A DNA stretch of 64,000 nt from Siderastrea radians (GCA_964017195.1 OZ024897.1:5147969-5211968), one strand, 5' to 3'; positions 22,465-33,800 are shown, numbered from the stretch's first letter. Notes: generated from the letters alone by a model not told the origin. A program made the numbers and translations.

Positions 22465-22776
22465 ATGATTTGTATAGTGGAAACTTCATTCAATAGTGAG
22501 CTCGATGAGAACATTATGGCTTCGAAGCACAAGCGGACGTTTCGCAAACCCAAAAATGCTGAAGAAGAGAAACAACTGCTGGAAAATGCCGTACCAAAGT
22601 CAACACGTTCCGTCAATAAGTGGGCTATGAAGATTTTTTCAGAATGGCAGTCAACAAGAGTAAATAAGAAAGCTTCTGAAGAGCCGAGCAGTTGCATGTG
22701 TAGATGTGTTGCTTTAAATGTTATTCCTTTTTTTTTTCTTGTTTATTTTATTTCATTTCTTTTTTCAGGCCTTTGA
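22465..22776 (+). pseudogene. N-terminal exon of a Crypton-like (DUF3504/KIAA1958-type) protein, truncated
   Basis: From the ATG at 22516 (or 22465) the frame reads MASKHKRTFRKPKNAEEEKQ, then LLENAVPKST, NKWAMKIFSEWQSTR and NKKASEE. This is the characteristic N-terminal block of the Crypton-derived tyrosine-recombinase-like proteins that are numerous in cnidarians. After about residue 75 the frame runs into a T-rich, membrane-like tail (PFFFLVYFISFLF) that is really an intron-like pyrimidine tract ending TTTTTTCAG at about 22769. A short continuation AFDLFQKRVGLM follows and then a GTAATT donor-like site. The catalytic recombinase part (R-H-R-Y) is absent. It lies inside the foldback centre. 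Family by motif memory; no search was possible. Confidence 0.65.
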
Positions 22777-22810
22777 TTTGTTCCAGAAGAGAGTTGGATT
22801 GATGGTAATT

Positions 22811-22914
22811 TACCTCATTACTATTCTTTATATAAAATGTTACCCTCATTAGTATTCTTTATATAAAGAATACTAATGAGGGTAACATTTTATATAAAGA
22901 ATAGTAATGAGGTA
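22811..22914. repeat. perfect 104-bp palindrome
   Basis: 52-base arms are exact reverse complements with no spacer, centred between 22862 and 22863. Each arm contains CATTACTATTCTTTATATAAA and CCTCATTAGTATTC. It sits about 320 bp from the geometric centre of the foldback element. Cruciform-forming potential is high. Confidence 0.95.
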
Positions 22915-23276
22915 TATTACAATCAGCCCCGCTTTCCCCTGGGACTGAAATCAAATGCCGCCACCAGGCTTTTTAGATTGTTGATGTATTACCGGTTTTA
23001 AACAAGCATCCACGTGACTCATTTGCGTGATGTAATTGGTGGAAATGATCATTAATTATTCATGAGTTTTTGGAAAAGCTTTTAAAACGTCATCCATTTC
23101 ACTTTTGGTATGTGAGTGTGTTTCATGGCTGCATTACTTTCTGATTTGAAACGCTTACTATGCATGCCGATCAAGGGATGGGATGTCATTTTTTTCGATT
23201 TCTTGGAGGAAAAATCGCCGGCAAGAGTGGCCAAAGTGCCGGCTGTCGCCGGCAGCCGGCTGCTATTTTGAACCCT

Positions 23277-23385
23277 GTGCCTCTCTCCAAGGCAGACTGG
23301 AAGAGATACTGCAAACTACAGTCATCAGTCAAGAAATCCTAATGAGTTTCCTTTTTTTCCTGGAGATTTACTCTGAGTAGGAGAA
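23277..23385 (+). repeat. dispersed 105-bp repeat, copy 1
   Basis: TGCCTCT-TCC-AGGCAGACTGGAA and the following AGAAATCCTAATGA..TTTCCTGG-GATTTACT are shared with 46912-47017. Function unknown. Confidence 0.7.
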
Positions 23386-23755
23386 TGATGGGCGAATTTC
23401 GTTATCTGTTGAGTGATGTTTTGTGCTTCGAACAAGGCTTCGGCTTGGCTGGCTTGGGCAAACCAAAGCTTCGGACGGCCACAAATCCGATAATTTGAGA
23501 GCTACTGCGTTAGCGGTGGCGGCTTGTTCATCGGGCGTCCTATCGTGTTGCACCCATTTGGCGGTCGATAAACACACCAACTGTTCTTCTTAACTCAACA
23601 TCCACATTTAATAGCGCAGCGTTTCTTGTGTGTACAACTTTCTCTCTGAAGTAAATAGCATACCCACCTTTTGTTACAATTTAACGTACCCCCCTCTTGG
23701 GAGGGGGCACAAAACAATATAACTATCACGCATTCACAGTTCAGTCCGCCAAATA

Positions 23756-25813
23756 CGCCTCATTAATCAGTACCTTAGTTCGTGATTTTAGTTTAATAAA
23801 CGCAACTGCGCCTCAGTATCTTTGATTGCTGATTTTAGTTTAATAAACAGAACTACGCCTCGCTTTTATTTTTAATCTTTGTAATTCTGCGTCAGTATCT
23901 TTACTTGGTGATTTTGGTTTACTAAACGGAACTGCACGTCAGTATCTTTGTAAGAATGCCTCAGTATCTTTACTTTGTGACTTTGGTTTAATAAACAGAA
24001 CTGCGCCTCAGTATCTTGTAAGTACGCCTCAGTAGCTTTACTTGCGAGTTGGTGATTTTTTGTTTAATAAACAGAACCGCGCCTCAGTATCTTTCATTGC
24101 TGATTTTCCTTTAATAAACGGAACTGCACTCAGTATCTTTGTAAGTACCTCACATTATCTTTACTTTACTGTGACTTTAGTTTAATAAACAAAATTGCGT
24201 TACAGTACCTCTACTTGGTGATTTTGGTTTAGTAAACGGAACTGCACGTCAGTATCTTTGTAAGTACGCCTCAGTATCTTTACTTTGTGATATTAGTTTA
24301 ATAATCAGAATTGCGCCTCAGTATCTTTGTAAGTACGCCTCGTTAGCTTTACTTGCGAGTTAGCGATTTTAGTTTAATAAACGCAACTGCGCCTCAGTAT
24401 CTTTGATTGCTGATTTAGTTTAATAAACAGAACTGCACCTCGCTATCTTTGTAATTCCGCCTCAGTATCTTTACTTAGTGATTTTGGTTTACTAAACGGA
24501 ACTGCACCTCAGTATCGTTGTAAGTACGCTTCAGTATCTTTACTTGGGGATTTTAGTTTAATAAACAAAACTGCGCCACAGTATCTTTGATTGCTGATTT
24601 TCCTTTAATAAACAGTATCTTTGTAAGTACGCGTCAGTATCTTTACTTGCCGATTTTAGTTTTATAAACAGAACTGCGCCTCAGTATCTTTACTTGGTGA
24701 TTTTAGTTAAATAAACAGATCTGCACGTCAGTATCTTTGTAAGTACGCCTCAGTATCTTTACTTTGTGATATTAGTTTAATAAACAGATTGCGCCTCAGT
24801 ATCTTTGTAAGTACGCCTCAGTAGCTTTACTTGCGAGTTAGTGATTTTTAGTTTAATAAACGCAACTGCGCCTCAGAATCTTTGATTGCTGATTTTAGTT
24901 TAATAAACAGAACTGCACCTCGCTATCTTTGTAATTCCGCCTCAGTATCTTTACTTGGTGATTTTGGTTTACTAAACGGAACTGCACCTCAGTATCGTTG
25001 TGAGTACGCTTCAGTATCTTTACTTGGGGATTTTAGTTTAATAAACAAAACTGCGCCACAGTATCTTTGATTGCTGATTTTACTTTAATAAACAGTATCT
25101 TTGTAAGTACGCGTCAGTATCTTTACTTGCCGATTTTAGTTTTATAAACAGAACTGCGCCTCAGTATCTTTATTTGGTGGTTTTAGTTTAATAAACAGAG
25201 CTACGCCTCAGTATCTTTGTAAGTACGCCTCAGTATCTTTACTTGGTGATTTTAGTTTAATAAACAGAATTGCACCTCAGTGTCTTTGTAAGTACGTCTC
25301 AGTATCTCTACTTGCTGATTTTAGTTTAATAAACAGAACCACACCTCAGTATCTTTGTAAGTACGCCTCAGTATCTTTACTTGGTGATTTTGGTTTAATA
25401 AACAGAACTGCGCCTCAGTGTCTTTACTTAGTGATTTTAGTTTAATAAACAGAACTGCGCCTTAGTATCTTTACTTGCTGATTTTAGTTTATAAACAGAA
25501 CTGCACCTCAGTATCTTTGTAAGTACGCGTCAATATCTTTTCTTGGTGACTTTAGTTTAATAAACAGAACTGCGCCTCAGTATCTTTACTTGGTGATTTT
25601 AGTTTAATAAACAGAACTACGCCTCAGTATCTTTACTTGGTGATTTTAGTTTGATAAACAAAACTGCCCCTCAGTATCTTTACTTGGTGTTTTTGGTTTA
25701 ATAAACAGAACTGCGCCTCAGTGTCTTTGTAAGTACGCCTCAGTATCTTTACTTGGTGATTTTGGTTTAATAAACGCAACTGCGCCTCAGTATCCTTGTA
25801 AGTACGCCTCAGT
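23756..25813 (-). repeat. right minisatellite array of the foldback element
   Basis: Inverted counterpart of the left array. Units read GTTTAATAAACAGAACTGCG, CCTCAGTATCTTTGTAAGTA, CGCCTCAGTATCTTTACTTG, GTGATTTTA. About 30 units, more than on the left. Higher-order duplication is visible: 24362-24660 is close to 24842-25140. The two arrays have evidently changed copy number independently. Confidence 0.9.
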
Positions 25814-28104
25814 GTCTAATATCGACACCATCAGTTTGGCCAAATAAGAAGCACTTCTTTAATCCGAAAATACAAGCGAAGATGTCAAAACTGGATTTGC
25901 GTTTTTAGCAAACTAGTAGACTTGCTGCAAGTCGACCTGTTCGATTGATATTTTAATAATAAATTGCCCTTTGTTTTGCGAAGAAAGCGAGTGTTTTTTC
26001 ACCCGCATTTAGGTCTGTCATCTCTTTTTCACTCTTTATCTGTTATTTGATTTTGCATTAGAGATGATACAAATCGTTTAGTGTACATAGTGTGTCGTTT
26101 TATTTTTAATACCCTGTTTATTATTAGTCTCACAGAACAGCGGCACTGCAGAAATTAGAGACTCGTATTTTGTGCAAAAATTTTCGCCTCCAACACATTT
26201 CGCAACTGTGAGAAGTTTATTTGCCGAATTTCCCCGCCAAATGATCGCATTCTTCTTGACTTGGACATGACAGATTGACAGATTGACAGTTGCATAACCG
26301 GAAGTGATTTTGATTAGAGCCAAGAAAAGGCCATTTCTCAGGCTATGTTGTACACTCTGAACCACGTCTACGATTATCACCTTCGGTGCTGTAGAGTCCG
26401 GATGCGCTGGAGAATTCAAAGAATCGTTTTCTGCGAAAGCTACTTTGAATTCGATCAAGAACTTTTTTCTGCAATAACATCAAAAATATTTGTGGTCTAC
26501 GGCATAGAACGGAAGAGTGTTGGACTTTGCACGTGGACGCCGAAGAATCCAGCAAGCACAACATCAGCTACAGATATCTTTTGCAAGAAACTTATAACAA
26601 AACAAGAACTGATTAATGCAAATCAAATCATCAATGGCTGTTAAGATCAAAATACGTGCAAGATCTGACACTAAAAGAGATTTGGGAACTCTCAGAAATT
26701 TGTGTAAAATGGACAACCTCAAGGATGTGTTGTAGCGCGCAACGCCAGAAAATTTCGTCGAATTTCCAAGGTGAGCTCTTTTCTCTTGAAATAGACCTTG
26801 CTAATAAACAATATAACATTGATGGTGGCGTTTTACTGTTTGTAGTTCAACAACATTTTCACTTCTGCTAGCCATCAAGGCTACAAAGACCACTAAATTG
26901 GCACCTCGAATAATTATCATTTTTCCCGCGCAAAGATAGTCTTGGCGCCAAATTTCATCCATGAATCCGGAAAGGGTGAAATAGGAAAGCTTTCCATTTG
27001 AAAGGCTACGAAAAACTCACTGCTTAGTAGATAAGAGAACACATTACGTCGGACAAGAACTGCCGTTTGCATGAAGGCCGAACAAGAACTCCTGCGTGTG
27101 TGGTTTTGTGTTTGAATGGGACGAAGAAATCCTGTATAAAAAATTTTCAGTCGATGCCGCAAATCTCTTTCAGTGCGAAACTTCCCACTTCAAAACAACG
27201 CCGAACTGTTCTTCTTTTCCATTAAAAATCGTATTTTCCAGAAATAATGCGTAACCGCTGCACATATTTTGACCGCGAAATCGATTTCCTGAATTTGTAC
27301 TATGTTGTTCATTTCGGTTTGTGAAGGCAGCAAAGAGCACGCTACTTGCCTTTTAATACTTTCGGAAATGAGTTGACAAGAGTTCACTTTCTTCTGAGGC
27401 GACAACACTCGCTGATTGTTGAAAATTGAAAAAGCTGGTCTATCGCTTTCCTTTCAATACTGAATCTTGTAGGCAGATTCTGTTTTAATTTGTTTTGCTT
27501 TGTTTTCGATAATATTCACGATTGCATTGATCACTTTTGGCTATCGATATTTTTCACGTGATAGCGGCTGAAGGTGGAAAATTCTTCGGTGCAAGTTTCG
27601 GTTAATAAACAAAACATCTCATCGCGCTTTCATTCGGTTCTAGTCATTTGTTGTCTTTTTTGTTTAATAAGCTGAAAGAGCGTAGACTCGCCAGGCACCT
27701 GGCTGTTGATATCGGCCGAGCTTTTGAGGCTGAAAGTGCATTTATGAAAGAAAACGGTTTCTGTTGACATTTTTGTCCGCAAAAAATAAACTAATAGAAA
27801 TTGTTCGCTCATCGGTATTATGTCAGTCCCATTTTTCTACCCCAACATATATTTAAATCGCACATTGCATCAGCTTGCGTCGTCTGGTCTATGAAATCCC
27901 GAAATGATACAGGAACTCCTCGATGAAAACCTCTGCATTCCTAGGGATGAAGCCTTTTAAGAGATCGAGAATCGTGCTTTTATGCTTTTCTGTTGGGAAT
28001 CTGGTTTTCCCAAAGAACATCATTCAAAACAAAACAAAAAACTTCCATGCTGTCGTTCTGTAGTTCTGGAAGGTTCAAGTTTGTTTTCAGAAAGTTCCAC
28101 CAGT

Positions 28105-28135
<31 letters not shown>

Positions 28136-29479
28136 TTTTTTTGGGAGTTAAAAATCGAGCGGTTTTCGCTGCCAGGATATTTCACTCGCGGTGAGGCGGG
28201 TGAACCGGGTGGAACTTCACGGCTTGTTTCATAACCTTTGGTGGCATTTTCAGTTAATAATCGAAACACCGACCTTTTTTTCGTTTATTACGCAGGGATT
28301 TCTTGTTTAGTAGTTGGAAGTTGCAGCATGTTGTTGTCTTTCCCGTTTAATAAGCGAAAAGTGTGCGTAGACTCTTCGTGCATCTCGTGTTGACAATTTC
28401 ACAAGTTTGCTTACTGAAAACGATTTAGTAGTTTATATGCTCACAAATTTAATATAATGAATTCGTGAAGGAAACCGAATTCTTATTCTCAATTTGCTTT
28501 CGTTAGATTCTAATGAAATGAATCGTTCTCGCCGTTTTTTATCTTGCGAAATTTGATCCGGGTGACCTGTATTTGCATACACCGTTTTCGATCGTCGCAT
28601 CAAATAACAATGCAAAACTCTTCAATGAAATACCTTCCACTGCTAAAGAAGGAGCCTCTACAAAAGGTCAACTGTTCTAACTTTCTATAAGGAAGCTTAT
28701 ATTTCCAAAAATTACGCGAAAAAGCTGCAAATGGACCGCACGTTTTACGGGTAGAACCAATAATTAACCATGGCCGCGCTGTTGTTCATTTCATTTCGTC
28801 GTGTCTGCAGAAATAAATTTCGGGACTTCGGACTCGACAGTAATTAGAAACAGGCTACATTGTTCATCTCCCGTTTTGTGAAATTTAGAAGGCTTGGAAT
28901 ATTCTCTTTTCATGGTGTGATTCGAATGAAAAGAGCTCACTTTTGTTTAGAATCGTGAACATCGAAAGAGCAGCTCGCTCGCTATGACGCCCGTCGATCG
29001 CACCGCGATGTCAAATTTTTGGAAAATATCTCTTGCTAGACGAAAATTTATGTCGCACTTTGGCTGAATGGAAAGATTTATCTACTATCATTTCTGCTAT
29101 GCAGTTTTTTTTATCGGACGATTAGTTTATTGTACTGTTTATGCCCTCGATATTTTTTTCAGTAATGGCGGCTGAAGACCGAAAAGTTTGTGTTTTCAAC
29201 TTTGGTGACACTTTCAGTTAATAAACAGAAAGCGCATCATCATTTGTTTATTAGACAGAAATTTTCTGTCTAATAAGCAAAAGTCGCTTGTCTAATAAAC
29301 TAAACTTGCGTCCTTTTCGTTTAATAAATGAAAAAGACCGTCTTTTTAGCATAATAAACAAGTTTGCCGTGCCAAACCTGTTTATTAAATGCAAAAAGCA
29401 GGTATCTTGTATAATAGACGTGTAATTTGGTGTCCGGAAACAATTTGACTGTCCGGAAACAATCTGACACCTGTTTATA
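25814..29479 (-). repeat. right unique arm of the foldback element
   Basis: Inverted copy of 15602-19220. An expanded (TTTA)n tract at about 28108-28138, CGTCG-type substitutions and short indels distinguish it from the left arm. Confidence 0.85.
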
Positions 29480-30360
29480 GCAGTAGCCAATCAGAAACGA
29501 GAAAAGCCAAAATAACTTTGGGCGCCGTTGCTGACTTCATTCAAATTTCTTTGCTGGAAAGCTGTTTATCCCGAATCGCAAGACAAAGACCCAAACTCAG
29601 TTGTAGAAAGCGAAGAATTATTGCATTTGGATGAAGCACAGTAAAACAATAGAAAATGAGTGTCATCTAACAAACTTAAAGAGGCGGACCCAGTGGTGAA
29701 TAGAAATGCCTTCTCAACCAGCTTAAGAGAAGGATAAGCTTAATTGGTGTGATCTCTTTTTATCTCAGGAATGGGATCTTACGTCGTTTTATGACAAACT
29801 GTTCGAAAAACAACAGGAATAAATATCTTTTGCCAGGTTTATTTTTGATTATTTGTTGGTTTGAATTTGCCAGACAGATTAAAAAGGCTCATGTGGTTTT
29901 GTTTTTGCTATGACTTGGAAAGTATGTACAAGTTTACAAATTTTCTTTGCTTTTCAGACAGTCCAGAAAACGTATTTACCATTCTTGTATTAACTATGAT
30001 AGTAAGAGAGTCCATGCTGTTAGGTGTATGCTTCATTATGGCCCAACTCGGCGTGCTCATTTTAGCCCTCGCCTCAGTACCGCTAAGGGTGAAATGAGGA
30101 CATGCCTGGGCCAAAATTTTTTTCCAGCCCGTGAACACGGAGAGTGTTGTTATAATTAATAGTGTAAACAGCTTTACATTAAAGGATCCCAGGCGTTCTT
30201 TTCGTTTTTCTATCTTGTAATCGAGCCCTTTAGACCTCGCGTCATCCGGCTCTGAACAAGGGTCATTGCATCTTTCTTCATTTCAAAATAAATCGTCTTT
30301 GTTTAGTAAGGGTCAAAACAGTGGTTACACGACGTACAAACCTGCTGCCCTCGGATCTTA
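29480..30360. other. intergenic between foldback element and opsin 2
   Basis: No gene is recognised. Short overlapping frames at 29861-30159 lack motifs. Confidence 0.4.
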
Positions 30361-30508
30361 AAGTGCCCTTGCAGTAAAAACTAAGTTCAGCTTATTTGAA
30401 AAACCTTTCAAAATGAAGAGGAATGGTGCTTTCTGTCTGTGATATTTTTCTTCATTTTGAAAGGCCTTTCAAATAAGCTCACCTTAAATTTTACTTCATG
30501 GGTCACTT
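30361..30508. mobile_element. palindromic MITE, 148 bp
   Basis: AAGTGCCCTTGCAGTAAAA at the left is matched by TTTTACTTCATGGGTCACTT at the right. The inner arms CTTATTTGAAA..CCTTTCAAAATGAAG and CTTCATTTTGAAAGG..TTTCAAATAAG are nearly perfect complements around a 27-bp loop. Non-coding. Confidence 0.75.
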
Positions 30509-30861
30509 AAAATGGGCGTCACTAAACATAAGAATAGAACGGTCGGAATTTACCGACGTTAACCGGAATGGTAGCGGTATGTACCATGACCCCTAAATCA
30601 ACTGGAATGTACAGGATCATTTAGGTGTCATTCAGGTTCATTCTGGTATATTTCGTTCCTGCGTTTAGTAGCGCCCGATCTTAAATTGAATTATGATATG
30701 TAAAAATTGGCTTTTTGTGTGGGGATGAAAACCGGAGAACCCGGAGAAAAACCCTGGAAGCATAAATTACATTATTTGGGGCGGTCGCATCGGTCGAAAA
30801 TGACCCCTTGTTTAAGTGGTTGATTCTCGGTAGTCTTTGAGGTAAAAAGCTTAGATCTGAC

Positions 30862-32567
30862 TCAACTAGGCCAGTTTGTCAATGTGGATGGGTATCTACA
30901 TCTACGCGTACCACTCTCTGGCCTGTGCCATGATGCCTGGTTTTTACCGTATAAAATACTTTTACAGCTTATACATGATACACTGTTCCTGAGGGTCATT
31001 CGGAACCGTCTGTTCATAACAGCATACACAATAGGATTGTAGATGACCGAGGCTTTAGCCATAAGAGCGGGAATTTCTGCTTCCCCAGCAGAAAGCACAT
31101 TGTTTCCTCTGAAGATGCTGATCATACTGGCAAGGCAATAGGGTGACCAACTGAGTATGAAAGCTGTTAACGCAATTAGTGTCAGGCGCAGTAGTTTCAG
31201 CTGCCATCGTCGACGTCTCAGCTTCACGCGGTTATTTCCTGTGACAATATCTCGGCGAAGAAGGCTGGTGACGAAAAAAGAAATCACCAATCGATACATG
31301 AAGTAAACAAAAGTTGCTTTGCAATTTTTCTTTTTGCAGACAGTGGCGATTGAAATGTGTAATGCTGTTGTCAGTTAGGATTTACCAAAACCTATCAGCA
31401 AAATAAACAAGGTATACAACGTATTATAACACAGTATTTCGACTTTGATACTGGATACTGACGCAAAGCCAGATACTTGAAAATGCATAAATCAATGTAG
31501 GCAAGGGGCTCTTGGTGAACTGATATCTTAGGGTATTTGGAAGTTGGCATATGAGCAAAGTTCACAGGGCAAATATGGCATAAGAATGGCTTCCCTAGAC
31601 ACACTGGCTGTTCCATTAATTTTTGGTATGTTGGTATATTAGAAAATAGTGCATCAGGTATCCCTGGTCAGTCATTAGACAGTCGCCTCTTTAGATATTC
31701 AATTTGCCGCATACACGGAAATGCCCGCCAAATTACAGAATACAGGGCCGGCCATTTGCGTTAATTGAGTAGCAAAAGTTTCAATTGTGGTATCCCCTCG
31801 TTTACGAAGAATTTCAACACATGTGACTGATGATTTGGAGCGAAGGGGCCACGCATTCTGCATATTGCTACGAAATGCCAGATCTTGTGTTAAATACTAT
31901 TTGTTGCATACCTGCAAATCTTAAAATAAGAAACACTGATGGCTATTATCGGACCGACAAAGCCCACTGCAATCAGAAGTAGACTATACGCCATTCCAGC
32001 GGGAGATCCGTCTGTCCAGTCAGGACCGCAGCCTATGCCGCATGCTCCAGGCACAAACTGATTCCAACCGAGCAACGGAGGTAGCATTGACACCACACCG
32101 TAAGACCAACATGCTGCAACAAGATGGTAGATAATCTTCTGGGAGAATCGGAACTTCGGATTCATTTGATGTATGCTATAACTCAGGACCATGGTCATTG
32201 CAGTGAACGTTGCGATAGTCGCTACTCCCACTGCGCCGTTGATAAACGCGTACCAGCTACACCGAGGTGTATCGGCCTGAATGTCTTGCCCAGGCAGGAT
32301 GACACTCATCATGGTGGGATATCCGAACACTATGACGAAGAGATCACCCACTGCCAGGCTTAGCATCATAGGAGCCAGGCTTTGTTTCCGATGCAAAGGC
32401 TGGCAAAGGACGAATATTGACAACACGTTCCCAAGGAAACCAGATGTGAGGATGAAAAACATGATTGTGACGTAAGCGACGTAGCTCGCTTCCTGCCAAT
32501 CAGCAGAAGAATGACTGGAATCATTCAGCACGTTTTCAAAGTTGCTTTTGCCTGCTGTCATGTTCAT
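30862..32567 (-). CDS. opsin 2, two coding exons, atypical anthozoan opsin
   Basis: Coding exons are 32567-31912 and 31264-30862 (minus strand), joined phase 2 at GT-AG sites, giving 352 residues. The start ATG at 32567 is followed by a second in-frame ATG two codons later. Seen: N47 (TM1 GN), D75 in TM2 (VGD), disulfide cysteines C103 and C180, W154 in TM4, SWSPY with W258, Schiff-base Lys K289 in MAKAS, NPIVY 295-299, and a TM2-TM3 region similar to opsin 1. Odd: the TM3 DRY motif is SYS (129-131), position 113 is Tyr (Y106) and position 181 is Gly (G174). The acidic counterion of other opsins is therefore missing at both places. It shares the ICL3 intron with opsin 1 but has no intron in TM3. 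It is convergent with opsin 1 across the foldback element. It keeps the TM2 Asp that opsin 1 has lost. Confidence 0.92.
31265..31911 (-). other. opsin 2 intron
   Basis: GT at 31911-31910 (GTATGC) and AG at 31266-31265 after a T-rich tract (TTTCTTTTTTCGTCACCAG). It has the same position and phase as intron 2 of opsin 1. It is 647 bp with no repeats recognised. Confidence 0.85.
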
Positions 32568-33489
32568 AGCGTTGAGTTCCCTTGAACGAGTTATATTGCT
32601 GTGTAAAGCAGAGCTTTAAGTCACTTTAAATCACGTTAATTATAATAATGCAATGGTGGCTGTTGTTGCCAACTTGATGACGGAAACCCTATTGAAGGAA
32701 TAAAAGAACGGTTGTGTTATGGTACTGTAAGAGCTATACAGCCAGAAGAAGATTCATCAACCATTTGAAGGGGCATCCCTTTAATATTACTACCAACGAG
32801 CCATAAAAGCTTGATCCAAATAACAAGGAGAGTTGTTTTAGCTGCTTAATTAGTTAATTAATAAAAAACCAACCAACCAAACAAACAAACAAACAAAAAA
32901 GTGGATGTTATAACGAGATGGTCATATTAAAAAGGTTGCACTCTACTTTCTCTGGATACAAGTTGAATTCAGTCAGTGTTGAGCTTGCAATATATTAGCT
33001 TTTTAAAACCATTTACGCGAAGGCGTGGTAGCTTAAAGTTTTGGAGCATAAATTGGAAAAATTTCTTTTACTTAACTGACTCTGCAAAATTAATTTTAGT
33101 CGCGGATGTGAAACGCTCTAACACACTAATGCGAAAGAAAGGCAAATAAGCGTATTGCTTGAAGGATTATTATTATTGAAGGATAGCGTTATATTTGTTC
33201 TAGAAAAAATCCAAAGGTTCAATGATCTTAATCAGCGTGTTCAATGCTTCTTTCAGTCCTCTAAATGTTGGGCTAAATTTAAATTGATTCTTTCCGGTAA
33301 ATCGGCTTTACTGTTATAAGAAAAAACCTGATAATGATGACATAGCATGGCATTTTCAAAACGGTTGTGGAATCACTAACTTCGTTCGTGACTCCCCACT
33401 CTGTTTTGATCATGCCTATAAGGGTCCATTAGAGTTACACAATGGCTAACTAAAACTTGTTTGTAAATTTTACAATGACGAATATAATC
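32568..33489. other. upstream of opsin 2
   Basis: Probable promoter region of opsin 2, without a recognisable TATA box that I trust. It contains an AAAC microsatellite at about 32868-32900. Confidence 0.35.
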
Positions 33490-33800
33490 AGCGCGTTGTG
33501 ATTGGTCTTTATCCATAATCTATTAGATAACAGACGTATGAATGACGTCATTGCTTGATGTGGTTTGCACGCCCGATCAGGGTCAGAGTCTAAAGTCTGA
33601 TCAACAAGGTTTTACCAGCTATTTTGCTCTGTAAGGAACAAATACGAACGGGAACTTTTAACTTAACTGGAGCTGTTCGGTAAGGATTTAAATCGGCCAA
33701 ATAGCTTAAATTCTCAGAATTTTGTTGTCTAGGCTAAAGGATAAACTTTTTGCTCACGTTTGTCGCTGGGAGAAATCCACGAATGGTGTGAACTTCGAAC
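33490..33800 (+). repeat. repeated CRE-containing module, copy 3
   Basis: ATTGGTCTTTATCCATAATC, TGACGTCA (33543-33550), CGATCAGGGTCAGAGTC-AAAGTC and a GGTTTTACCAGCTATTTTGCTC block appear in the same order as at 2810. CCAAT-type and CRE motifs together make a promoter origin possible. Confidence 0.5.

Larger units (their letters stand above)
20851..23755. other. unique centre of the foldback element
   Basis: Not repeated in inverted orientation. It holds a hairpin at 22140-22200, a Crypton-like exon at 22465-22700, a perfect 104-bp palindrome at 22811-22914 and a short dispersed repeat at 23277-23380 (also at 46912). No transposase is recognised. Confidence 0.7.
15602..29479. mobile_element. 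giant foldback (long inverted repeat) element, 13.9 kb
   Basis: The two ends are inverted copies. 15602 reads TATAAACAGGTGTCAGATTG and its exact reverse complement ends at 29479. The match runs through unique arms (15602-19220 and 25814-29479) and then into inverted minisatellite arrays (19221-20850 and 23756-25813). A 2.9-kb non-repeated centre (20851-23755) remains. The arms are colinear and close to identical where I compared them, but differ by substitutions, by an AAAT microsatellite length (about 16948 versus 28108-28138) and by small indels. The tips are TA-TAAACAGG, compatible with a TA target duplication, but no longer duplication is seen. The design recalls Drosophila FB and sea urchin TU foldback transposons. 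No intact transposase is visible; the only recognisable protein fragment is Crypton-like. A host inverted duplication is the alternative. Confidence 0.85.

Noticed and set aside
15602..29479. Foldback structure as an assembly or library artefact
   Set aside because: Arms differ by substitutions, indels and microsatellite length, and surround a unique centre. A simple hairpin read would give identical arms. Raw-read confirmation is still desirable.
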